In this document: positions 15,115 through 22,017 of the stretch, piece by piece
Layout: each line of letters begins with the position of its first letter
Numbering within the stretch: the stretch's first letter is position 1
Assembly (NCBI GenBank): GCA_023458415.1
Contig: JAEWZO010000017.1
Coordinates: forward strand, 1-28,041
DNA length: 28,041 nucleotides
Direction of reading: 5' to 3'
Source of the DNA: Bacteroidota bacterium
GTDB taxonomy: Bacteria; Bacteroidota; Bacteroidia; Flavobacteriales; Weeksellaceae
Translations under genes and position numbers: made by a program
The notes under the pieces: generated by a model
What the model saw: the letters and a program-made list of their open reading frames with translations, nothing else
What the model was told of the DNA's origin: nothing
The model's database searches: none

Positions 15115-15726
15115 ATGAAAGCGGTGATTACAGCGGACATTATCAATTCGTCACAGGTGGAATCTTCACAGTGGATTAATCCGCTGAAGGAGAGCCTTTC
15201 CAATTTTGGTGAGCAGGGAAAATACTGGGAGATTTACCGCGGTGATGAGCTTCAAATTGTATTGGATGAAGTTCAGAACGCTTTCGCGGCTGCAGTAAGA
15301 ATAAAAGCTGAACTGAAAAAGGAATCTATGGACGCCAGAATTTCCATCGGAATTGGTGAAGTGAATTTTATTGCAGACAACGTAAAAGAGAGTAACGGAA
15401 CAGCATTCATATTTTCCGGACGCAATCTTGAAGAAATGAAAAAAGGGAAGTCGCAAAGTTTGAGCATCCGTGCTGATAACGTAGAATTTGATGAAAATTT
15501 TAATCTGATTTTCCAGCTTATGGAGCCAATTTTCGAAAAATGGACACCAAGCGCCGCAAAATCTGTACTGTACGCCGTAGAAAATCCAAATCTTAATCAA
15601 ATCGAAATTGCAGAAAAGATGGGAATTTCACAGGGAGCTTTCAGCCGTGCATTGAAAAGAGCTAACTTCGAAAGCATACAGGAAACCGACAGTTACTTCC
15701 GTAAAAAATCCACCTTATTCCAATGA
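15115..15726 (+). CDS. SatD family protein: cyclase-like N-terminal domain with C-terminal HTH
   Basis: The 203-aa protein matches the SatD family, named from the Streptococcus sat locus and of unknown function. The opening MKAVITADIINSS places D8 after a beta-strand. YRGDELQIVLDE has G43-D44-E45 on a probable hairpin and is followed by an Ala-rich helix. ARISIGIGEV (74-83) is a strand with the SIG pattern. This order resembles palm-type nucleotidyl cyclases (class III or GGDEF), including two acidic positions that could bind metal. Activity is not shown, and the class III catalytic Asn is not evident. Residues about 160-184 form a helix-turn-helix (NQIEIAEKMGISQGAFSRAL), so DNA binding is likely. 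ATGA overlap with the next gene implies coupling. Function is inferred: sensor-regulator. Confidence 0.8.
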   Translation: MKAVITADIINSSQVESSQWINPLKESLSNFGEQGKYWEIYRGDELQIVLDEVQNAFAAAVRIKAELKKESMDARISIGIGEVNFIADNVKESNGTAFIFSGRNLEEMKKGKSQSLSIRADNVEFDENFNLIFQLMEPIFEKWTPSAAKSVLYAVENPNLNQIEIAEKMGISQGAFSRALKRANFESIQETDSYFRKKSTLFQ

Positions 15727-16424
15727 TTTTCATGCAACTCATATTGGCTCATCTTTTAGGGGATTTCATCCTGCAGCCTAACTCGTGGGTTGCCGATAAA
15801 GAGAGGAAAAAGGGTAGAAGTTTCTATTTATATTTACATGTTTTGCTTCATGGTTTACTGGCGCTTCTTCTCGTTTGGAATTTACAGCTTTGGTGGATTG
15901 CAGCAATCATAATGGTTTCACACTTCATCATTGATTGGGCTAAGCTTGAACTGCAGAATCCTAAAACAAAAAGAGCCTGGTTTTTCGCTGATCAGTTGCT
16001 ACATTTAGCAGTCATTGTTTTGCTGGCTAACTGGTATTATCCTTACTTTCGGTGGGAAGATTTCATCAACACTCAGAATCTGAAATACATTACAGCAGTA
16101 ATATTTTTAACTGTTCCTGCTTCTATTTTGGTGAAAAAATTGATTTCGATCTGGACGCCAACAACCAACGATTATAACGGAATCCAAACCGATTCCTTAG
16201 TAAACGCCGGAAAATACATCGGGATTTTAGAACGGCTTTTGGTTTTCGTGTTTATCGTGGTCAACCATTGGGAAGGAGTGGGATTTATGATTGCAGCAAA
16301 ATCGGTGTTCAGGTTTAGCGATCTGGCTGAAGCTAAACAGCGTAAACTTACTGAATATGTACTCATCGGAACTTTGCTGAGTTTCGGAATAGCGGTAGTT
16401 ACCGGAATTTTAGTTTCGGTTTAA
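15723..16424 (+). CDS. DUF3307 polytopic membrane protein
   Basis: A 233-aa integral membrane protein of the DUF3307 family, function unknown. Hydrophobic segments lie near residues 3-17, 38-56, 58-71, 91-103, 121-140, 168-181 and 212-231. Four i,i+4 pairs of potential metal ligands sit in or beside the first four segments: H10/D14 (AHLLGD), H39/H43 (HVLLH), H67/D71 (SHFIID) and D90/H94 (DQLLH). This recalls membrane metal-dependent hydrolases such as the YdjM-like group, but homology is not established. A conserved-looking GKYIGILERLL follows near 163-173. The start overlaps the satD-like stop as ATGA; a second in-frame ATG lies at 15732. purC follows after 38 bp with no terminator, so these two genes may be transcribed with purC-purF. 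Confidence 0.82.
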   Translation: MIFMQLILAHLLGDFILQPNSWVADKERKKGRSFYLYLHVLLHGLLALLLVWNLQLWWIAAIIMVSHFIIDWAKLELQNPKTKRAWFFADQLLHLAVIVLLANWYYPYFRWEDFINTQNLKYITAVIFLTVPASILVKKLISIWTPTTNDYNGIQTDSLVNAGKYIGILERLLVFVFIVVNHWEGVGFMIAAKSVFRFSDLAEAKQRKLTEYVLIGTLLSFGIAVVTGILVSV

Positions 16425-16462
16425 AATAGAAAAGAATAATTTTAATAAAAGTAAAAAACAGA

Positions 16463-17182
16463 ATGAACAAAGGGAACATGCTTTATGAAGGTAAGGCAAA
16501 ACAGGTTTTCGAAACCGAAAATCCGGATGAAGTTATTGTGCGTTTCAAAGATGATGCAACGGCTTTCAATGCCCAGAAACGTGGAAATGTAGACCTGAAA
16601 GGCGAAATGAACAACGCCATTACCACTTTGATTTTTGAATATCTGAACGATAAAGGAATCCCGACACATTTCATCAAAAAAATTGACGATAGAGAACAGC
16701 TTGTGAAAAAAGTTACCATAATTCCTTTGGAGATGGTAGTTCGCAACTATTCTGCGGGTAGCATGGCTCAAAGACTCGGTGTAGAAGAAGGCATTAAAGC
16801 TCCGTCTGTAATTTTCGATATCTGCTACAAAAAAGACGAATTGGGAGATCCGCTGATTAATGATCATCACGCAGTTTTCCTCGGCGCAGCTACCTACGAA
16901 GAGCTGGATGAAATGTACGAACTTACCTCTGAAATCAACGATATTCTGATTGAACTCTTCGACAGAATGAATATCATTTTGGTAGATTTCAAAATTGAGC
17001 TGGGCAAAACTTCTGATGGAAGAATTATTCTGGCAGATGAAATTTCACCGGATACCTGCAGACTTTGGGATAAAGACACGATGAAAAAGCTTGATAAAGA
17101 CCGTTTCCGCAGAGATTTGGGCGAAGTTACCGAAGCTTATGTTGAAATTTACAACCGTTTGAAAAAAGTTCTGAATAAATAA
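16463..17182 (+). CDS. purC: Phosphoribosylaminoimidazole-succinocarboxamide (SAICAR) synthase
   Basis: Ligates aspartate to CAIR with ATP to give SAICAR, the substrate of PurB encoded 5 kb upstream. The 239-aa length is typical of bacterial PurC. Recognised motifs are LYEGKAKQVF at the ATP-binding N terminus (7-16), FKDDATAFNAQK (28-39), VVRNYSAGS (92-100) and the signature LADEISPDTCRLWD near residues 190-203. It is 18 bp upstream of purF and clearly shares an operon with it. A poor -7-like TAATTTTA lies at 16437-16444, so an internal promoter is possible, but read-through from the satD-like gene is equally likely. Confidence 0.97.
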   Translation: MNKGNMLYEGKAKQVFETENPDEVIVRFKDDATAFNAQKRGNVDLKGEMNNAITTLIFEYLNDKGIPTHFIKKIDDREQLVKKVTIIPLEMVVRNYSAGSMAQRLGVEEGIKAPSVIFDICYKKDELGDPLINDHHAVFLGAATYEELDEMYELTSEINDILIELFDRMNIILVDFKIELGKTSDGRIILADEISPDTCRLWDKDTMKKLDKDRFRRDLGEVTEAYVEIYNRLKKVLNK

Positions 17183-17200
17183 TAGTTTCGAAAAAGTAAA

Positions 17201-18688
17201 ATGAAATATTTACAGAAACAAAAAGAAGATTATCTCAATCAGTTCAAGTCCCGTTCCTACGGAAGAAACTTACTAAAATCCGAAGATCCGTTCGATGCAC
17301 CGGCTGAAGAATGTGGAATTTTTGGGATGTATTCCGATGCCGATTTGGATACGTTTTCGCTTTCTCAGTTTGGTCTGTTTGCACTGCAGCACCGCGGTCA
17401 GGAAGCTTGTGGAATTTCAGTGATGAACAAAGGGAAAATCTTCAATATTAAAGATGAAGGTCTGGTTCTTGATGTCTACAAAAACATCCGAGAACCAGAA
17501 ACTTTTATGGGGAATTCCGCGATTGGTCATACGCGATATACAACTGCAGGAGATAAAAAGAAATACAATTTTCAGCCCTTCTTTGCCAAAAACGAATACG
17601 GTCAGATCATTCTTTCCATCGCACACAACGGTAATCTTACCAATGCACGCGAACTGAAAAAAGAACTGGAAGAAGAAGGTGTTGTTTTTCGAGCAACTTC
17701 TGATTCTGAAGTTATTCTGAGATTGATTCAGAAAAACCTGGATTTAGGTCTTCGTGGGGCTATTAAAGCAACTATGGACAAAATTGAAGGTGCATATTCA
17801 GTAGTCGGAATGACCAGAAACAAATTTTTCGCTTTCCGCGATTTTCATGGAATTCGTCCGCTTGTTTTGGGAGCCACTGATGAAAAAACGTATGTTGTGG
17901 CGTCCGAATCTGTAGCGCTGGATGCAGTTGGAGCACAATATGTGCGAGATATTCGTCCGGGTGAAATTGTTTACACCAACGAAAATGACGAAGGTCTAAA
18001 AAGCTTCATCGTAAAAGAAAACTGTGAGCAGAGAATATGCGCTTTCGAGTATATTTATTTTGCAAGGCCAGACTCGGTTCTCGAGGGAATTAACGTTCAC
18101 GAAATTCGCGAAAAATCTGGTGAGAAAATTTGGGAACAAGCGCCTGTTGAAGCGGATATCGTGATTGGTGTTCCGGATTCCGGAGTACCTGCAGCGATTG
18201 GATTTTCTAAAGCGTCTGGAATTCCTTTTCGACCTGTATTGATTAAAAACCGATATATCGGAAGAAGTTTTATCGTACCGACTCAGGACATGCGAGAAAG
18301 AATCGTGAACCTGAAACTTAATCCGATTATTTCTGAAATAAAAGGAAAAAGGGTAGTAATTATCGATGATTCTATTGTTCGTGGGACAACGTCAAAGCGT
18401 TTGGTTAAAATCCTGAAAGACGCCGGTGTGAAAGAAATTCATTTCCGAAGTGTTTCACCACCTATTATTGCGCCATGCTACTTGGGTATTGATACACCAA
18501 CCAAAGACGATTTGATTTCTGCAAATATGACTGCGGAAGAACTTAGAACTTATTTAGGTGTGAATTCTCTTGAATTTCTGAGTATGGATAATCTTAAAAT
18601 AATTTTAGGAAGTTCCAACCACTGTTTCGGTTGTTTTACGGAGCAATATCCTGTCGCAAAAGGCGAGGAAGAACAGCTTTTTTCGTAA
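17201..18688 (+). CDS. purF: Amidophosphoribosyltransferase, Fe-S type with propeptide
   Basis: Catalyses the committed step of purine synthesis, PRPP plus glutamine to phosphoribosylamine. The glutaminase nucleophile is C38 in AEECGIFG, so 37 residues precede it and must be removed for an N-terminal Cys nucleophile. The Bacillus enzyme has a shorter propeptide of about 11 residues that also ends in Glu-Glu. The PRPP motif is IIDDSIVRGTT, with D389/D390. Candidate [4Fe-4S] ligands are C280, C426, C475 and C478 (HCFGC); the first two are 146 residues apart, the spacing I recall for the Bacillus enzyme. This places it in the oxygen-sensitive Fe-S class. Last gene of the purine cluster here, followed by a strong palindromic terminator. 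Confidence 0.97.
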   Translation: MKYLQKQKEDYLNQFKSRSYGRNLLKSEDPFDAPAEECGIFGMYSDADLDTFSLSQFGLFALQHRGQEACGISVMNKGKIFNIKDEGLVLDVYKNIREPETFMGNSAIGHTRYTTAGDKKKYNFQPFFAKNEYGQIILSIAHNGNLTNARELKKELEEEGVVFRATSDSEVILRLIQKNLDLGLRGAIKATMDKIEGAYSVVGMTRNKFFAFRDFHGIRPLVLGATDEKTYVVASESVALDAVGAQYVRDIRPGEIVYTNENDEGLKSFIVKENCEQRICAFEYIYFARPDSVLEGINVHEIREKSGEKIWEQAPVEADIVIGVPDSGVPAAIGFSKASGIPFRPVLIKNRYIGRSFIVPTQDMRERIVNLKLNPIISEIKGKRVVIIDDSIVRGTTSKRLVKILKDAGVKEIHFRSVSPPIIAPCYLGIDTPTKDDLISANMTAEELRTYLGVNSLEFLSMDNLKIILGSSNHCFGCFTEQYPVAKGEEEQLFS

Positions 18689-18711
18689 AACAATATTAAG
18701 GAATTAAATAA

Positions 18712-18739
18712 AAAAGGTTGGGAAATTTCCCAACCTTTT
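18712..18739. terminator. Terminator after purF: perfect 28-bp palindrome
   Basis: AAAAGGTTGGGAAA (18712-18725) is followed directly by its exact reverse complement. In RNA the centre would open as the loop, leaving a GGTTGGG/CCCAACC stem with A and U flanks. It can serve both purF and the convergent beta-barrel gene (ends 18772). Confidence 0.85.
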
Positions 18740-18771
18740 CATTAAGTGTTATATTAATGATGTATCCTTAA

Positions 18772-19347
18772 TTAGAATTTGTAAGCTAAACCTAACTGGA
18801 ATGTGTTGTTCTTAGCAGAAGCGTCAGATCCGAAAGCTTCTTCATCAAGAATATCTGTGAAACCAGCTACGTATCTTGCAGTAAGTCCGATATTTGGAGT
18901 GAAGTAGTAACCCGCACCAAGACCTACACCAAAGTCAAATCCATTAAGGTTATCTTTGAAATCAGAACTTTCGTTGTCATTAGCTTTCAGTTTAGCACTT
19001 GTAAGGAATCCGAACTGTGGACCAGCTTCAAGATAAAATGCAGGAGTAGCATTGTACTGGAACATTACCGGTACTGAGATATAGTCAAGATTCATTTTAA
19101 CATCAGTTCCTGCAACTTCTTGTTTTGCACCTAGGTTGTTATAAAGAATCTCCGGTTGGATGCTGAAGCTTTCAGCTAACGGAGCGTTCATAAATAAACC
19201 TGCGTAAAAACCAGTTTTTGTGTTAGCGTTGTCAAAATCTGCATCTCCTGAGATTGTTGAGAAGTTTGCACCACCCTTAATACCAAACTGTTGTGCGAAT
19301 GCTAAAGAACCCATTGCAATTGCTGCACCTAAAAATAACTTTTTCAT
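18772..19347 (-). CDS. Outer-membrane beta-barrel protein (PorT/OmpW-like small porin family)
   Basis: A 191-aa exported protein predicted to form a small, probably eight-stranded barrel in the outer membrane. Residues 1-18 are a signal peptide (MKKLFLGAAIAMGSLAFA, then QQ). Alternating hydrophobic/polar strands follow, such as FGIKGGANFS, SIQPEILYN, YISVPVMFQY, AFYLEAGPQFGFL and IGLTARYVAGFTDI. The C-terminal GLAYKF ends in Phe, as expected of a BAM-recognised beta-signal. Loops are Asp/Asn/Ser-rich. The type is very common in Bacteroidota (outer membrane beta-barrel/PorT-like families), and its role, structural, transport or adhesion, cannot be read. A long AT-rich leader with a hairpin lies upstream. 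No operon partner. Confidence 0.88.
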   Translation of the reverse strand: MKKLFLGAAIAMGSLAFAQQFGIKGGANFSTISGDADFDNANTKTGFYAGLFMNAPLAESFSIQPEILYNNLGAKQEVAGTDVKMNLDYISVPVMFQYNATPAFYLEAGPQFGFLTSAKLKANDNESSDFKDNLNGFDFGVGLGAGYYFTPNIGLTARYVAGFTDILDEEAFGSDASAKNNTFQLGLAYKF

Positions 19348-19386
19348 AATTTTAAATTTAAATTTTTCTTGTTTTGAATTTTGCTT

Positions 19387-19418
19387 GGTCGGTTATTGTT
19401 TTTTGTTTAAAACCAACC
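19387..19418 (-). other. Possible hairpin in the leader of the beta-barrel gene
   Basis: On the minus strand GGTTGGTT (19418-19411) can pair with AACCGACC (19394-19387) over 8 positions with one G-U, closing a 16-nt AU-rich loop about 40 nt before the ATG. Such leaders can stabilise outer-membrane protein mRNAs, but no promoter confirms that this region is transcribed. Nothing else supportable is seen in 19348-19609. Confidence 0.25.
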
Positions 19419-19609
19419 GGCAATTAAATTTTAATTTTTACACAGAAAGACAGACAAACCGTGTGCCAAAAATGGTAGTTTACTTGCGAAATTAAACAAT
19501 AGTTTAACTTATTTCACATGTAACTAATTGAAAACTAATTTATTATAAAAAGTTAAAATTTGCTATTGTTGCAATGGTAATTATGAAATAAATGATAAAA
19601 AAAACTCTA

Positions 19610-20650
19610 TTAAGTCAGATTTTTATAGAAATTGAGTGCAGAAATGACATTTTCTTGGGTGGGAAAACAGTCAAATTTGCATTTTCCGATATCTTCCAGA
19701 AGTGAAAAACTGATTCCTTTTCCGGAATTTTTCTTGTCATTAATCATCGGAGACACTAATTGTTCATTACTGAAGACAGAGATATCTAGTTTAGGGTAAA
19801 ACTTCCTGATTTTTGAAATAATGATTTCTGATTTGTCTTCCACTAAATATCCTTCCAAATATGATAGATAAGTTTCGCAAATCATTCCGGCCGCTACTGC
19901 TTCACCGTGCAGCACTGGATTTCCCATCATTAAAAACAGACTTTCAAAAGAATGTCCGATCGTATGTCCAAAGTTCAGATTTTTTCTGATGTTCTGTTCG
20001 CGGAAATCTTTTTCAACAATTTGCTGCTTGATGTTCATCGAGGTTTCAATAAATGGAGAAACCTCTTCAACAGTAACTTTATCCAAGGATGATAAATCAT
20101 TCCAATGCTTTTCATCTGCAATTAATCCGTGTTTAAGCATTTCAGCAAAACCGCTTCTCAATTCTTGAAATGGAAGTGTATTCAGAAACTCAGGAAAAAC
20201 GAAAATTCCTTCTGGTTCCGCAAATGTTCCTACGATGTTCTTAAGGAAATTGTGATCAATCCCGGTTTTTCCTCCAATAGAAGCATCACACATTCCTAAA
20301 AGTGTCGTTGGAAGATTTATAAATTCTATTCCTCTTTTATATGTAGAAGCAACAAATCCACCCAAATCAGTAATCACTCCGCCTCCGAGATTTATTAAAA
20401 GTGCTTTTCTATCTGCCTCAAATTCTGCGATAATTTCCCACAGCTGTGCGGCTGTTTCAATAGTTTTCATTTCTTCACCGGCAGCAATTTCAATGATTTC
20501 AAACTTCATATCAGTTTCCAGGTTAACGAGAAGTGTGGGAAGGCAGTGTTCGTGTGTGTTTTCATCAACCAGAATCAGAATTTGGCTTGGTTGCTTTGCA
20601 GTAAGAAAACGGTTGAGCTGTGAAAAATCTTTGTCGAGAAAACTGATCAT
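19610..20650 (-). CDS. aroB: 3-dehydroquinate synthase
   Basis: Second step of the shikimate pathway, DAHP to 3-dehydroquinate, NAD- and metal-dependent. The 346-aa protein has the NAD-binding LINLGGGVITDLGGFVAS (85-102) and LPTTLLGMCDASIGGKTG (113-130). Metal ligands are predicted at E170 (GFAEMLKH), at H229 or H233 (NFGHTIGHS) and at H248 (LHGEAVAAG). Length and motif order are standard. No other shikimate gene is nearby. It is divergent from the proline dehydrogenase gene, and each side has an exact TAnnTTTG box in the shared 90-bp region. Confidence 0.96.
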   Translation of the reverse strand: MISFLDKDFSQLNRFLTAKQPSQILILVDENTHEHCLPTLLVNLETDMKFEIIEIAAGEEMKTIETAAQLWEIIAEFEADRKALLINLGGGVITDLGGFVASTYKRGIEFINLPTTLLGMCDASIGGKTGIDHNFLKNIVGTFAEPEGIFVFPEFLNTLPFQELRSGFAEMLKHGLIADEKHWNDLSSLDKVTVEEVSPFIETSMNIKQQIVEKDFREQNIRKNLNFGHTIGHSFESLFLMMGNPVLHGEAVAAGMICETYLSYLEGYLVEDKSEIIISKIRKFYPKLDISVFSNEQLVSPMINDKKNSGKGISFSLLEDIGKCKFDCFPTQENVISALNFYKNLT

Positions 20651-20665
20651 ACCTGAAATTTATCA

Positions 20666-20673
20666 CAAATTTA
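20666..20673 (-). promoter_or_regulatory. -7 box of aroB
   Basis: The minus strand reads TAAATTTG, 15 nt before the ATG at 20650, in the divergent region shared with the proline dehydrogenase gene. Confidence 0.45.
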
Positions 20674-20710
20674 GCTTTAAATTTCTTTTTAGCAATTGGT
20701 GCAGTATCAC

Positions 20711-20718
20711 TACATTTG
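20711..20718 (+). promoter_or_regulatory. -7 box of the proline dehydrogenase gene
   Basis: TACATTTG is an exact TAnnTTTG. It lies 22 nt before the ATG at 20741 and downstream of an in-frame ATG at 20696, so it supports the later start. TTTTT at 20686-20690 could be a weak -33, 20 bp upstream. Confidence 0.5.
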
Positions 20719-20740
20719 CTATCACTTTAAATTAGTAGAA

Positions 20741-21910
20741 ATGGGCATTTTCGATAATACAAAAATTGCTTTTTCGGACAAAACCGATGCACAGCTGAAA
20801 AAAGCGTACTGGATGTTTAAAATGATTGAACAGCCTGCACTTACTAAAGTTGGAACCAATCTCCTTAATTTTGCAGTACACAATAATTTTCCTTTTGTGA
20901 CGGGGATTGTGAAGAATACACTGTTTTCACAATTTGTGGGTGGCGAATCTCGTGAAAAAAGTATGGAGGTCGTTAAGCAGTTGTTTCGTCATCACATTGG
21001 AAGTATTTTCGATTATTCAAAAGAAGGCATTGAAAATGAAGCAGATTTCGACCAAACATACGATGAAATTCTTCAGAACATCAAATTTGCAGAAGGAAAT
21101 CCGGCGATTCCGTTTGTGGTTTTCAAACCTACAGGATTTGGACGATTTGATCTTTATGCTGAAGTTCAGGAGGGAAAACAATTGACTACAAGTGAAAAAG
21201 AGGAATGGCAAAGAATTCTGAACCGTTACGAAGGAGCCTGTGAGCTCGCTCATGAAAAAAATGTAACCTTGATGGTTGATGCGGAAGAAACCTGGATTCA
21301 GGAAGCGGTGGACGAAATCGTGAACGGTATGATGGCAAAATACAACCGTGAAAAGCCCGTAGTTTGGAATACCGTACAAATGTACCGAACCGGTCGAATC
21401 GAGTATCTGAATGAAGATTTGAAGCGTGCTAATGAAAATAATTACTTTCTCGGTTACAAATTTGTGCGCGGCGCCTATATGGAAAAGGAACGTGAAAGAG
21501 CGAAGGAAATGAATTATCCGGATCCAATCCAGCCAACAAAACAGGCTTCCGACGATAATTTCAATGCGGCGATTGATTTTGTGATGAATCATCTTGACAA
21601 AGTTTCAGCATTTTTTGGTACGCATAACGAAAAATCTACTGAACTGGTAATGGATCGAATGAAGGAGAGAAATCTACCGAACGATTATGAAAAAATTCAC
21701 TTCGGTCAACTGTACGGAATGAGCGATAATATTACCTACTTTCTTGGCGAGAATAAATACAATGCGGCGAAATATCTTCCGTATGGAACAGTGAAAGATG
21801 TGGTTCCGTATCTTACCAGAAGAGCTCAAGAAAATACTTCAGTTGCAGGGCAAACCGGCCGTGAACTTGGGTTGATAGAAAAAGAACTCAAAAGAAGAAA
21901 ATCAAACTAG
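20741..21910 (+). CDS. Proline dehydrogenase, monofunctional (FAD)
   Basis: Oxidises proline to pyrroline-5-carboxylate with FAD, feeding electrons to quinone. From ATG 20741 the protein has 389 aa and a single PRODH (beta-alpha)8 domain; the P5C dehydrogenase half of bifunctional PutA is absent and not encoded nearby. Motifs: LMVDAEETW (177-185), VWNTVQMYR (208-216), YKFVRGAYMEKE with K240 (239-250), FFGTHNEKS (291-299), FGQLYGMSD (321-329) and YLTRRAQEN (357-365), whose R360/R361 correspond to the Arg pair binding the proline carboxylate. The ATG at 20696 would add 15 residues that do not look conserved, and it lies before the -7 box. Flanked downstream by a strong terminator, so monocistronic. 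Confidence 0.94.
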   Translation: MGIFDNTKIAFSDKTDAQLKKAYWMFKMIEQPALTKVGTNLLNFAVHNNFPFVTGIVKNTLFSQFVGGESREKSMEVVKQLFRHHIGSIFDYSKEGIENEADFDQTYDEILQNIKFAEGNPAIPFVVFKPTGFGRFDLYAEVQEGKQLTTSEKEEWQRILNRYEGACELAHEKNVTLMVDAEETWIQEAVDEIVNGMMAKYNREKPVVWNTVQMYRTGRIEYLNEDLKRANENNYFLGYKFVRGAYMEKERERAKEMNYPDPIQPTKQASDDNFNAAIDFVMNHLDKVSAFFGTHNEKSTELVMDRMKERNLPNDYEKIHFGQLYGMSDNITYFLGENKYNAAKYLPYGTVKDVVPYLTRRAQENTSVAGQTGRELGLIEKELKRRKSN

Positions 21911-21929
21911 ATTTTTGAATAAATAGTAT

Positions 21930-21956
21930 AAAGCGAGCTTCAACTCGCTTTTTTTT
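21930..21956 (+). terminator. Rho-independent terminator after the proline dehydrogenase gene
   Basis: An 8-bp stem AAAGCGAG / CTCGCTTT with loop CTTCAA, followed by a run of T residues to 21956. Confidence 0.9.
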
Positions 21957-21993
21957 GTTGATAAATCACTAGACTTTTGTGGTCTTGTTTTCC

Positions 21994-22001
21994 TATTTTT
22001 G
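21994..22001 (+). promoter_or_regulatory. -7 box of priA
   Basis: TATTTTTG is an exact TAnnTTTG, 16 nt before the TTG start. The nearest TTTTG (21975-21979) is 14 bp upstream, shorter than the usual spacer, so the -33 assignment is doubtful. Confidence 0.4.
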
Positions 22002-22017
22002 TTAAAGATTTTTTCCC

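Noticed and set aside
15166..15600. A 144-codon minus-strand frame opposite the satD-like gene
   Set aside because: Considered because the locus is interesting, but it is Phe/Tyr-rich without a motif or promoter, and the plus strand is coupled to the next gene.
18712..18739. The 28-bp perfect palindrome as a regulatory or recombination site
   Set aside because: It lies between convergent stops with A/T flanks, so a bidirectional terminator explains it fully.
20696..20740. A 15-codon N-terminal extension of proline dehydrogenase
   Set aside because: The segment contains the -7 box TACATTTG and reads as non-conserved residues; ATG 20741 matches the expected N terminus.
21017..21592. A 191-codon minus-strand frame within the proline dehydrogenase gene
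   Set aside because: It lies fully antisense to conserved PRODH motifs, and its translation has no domain features.
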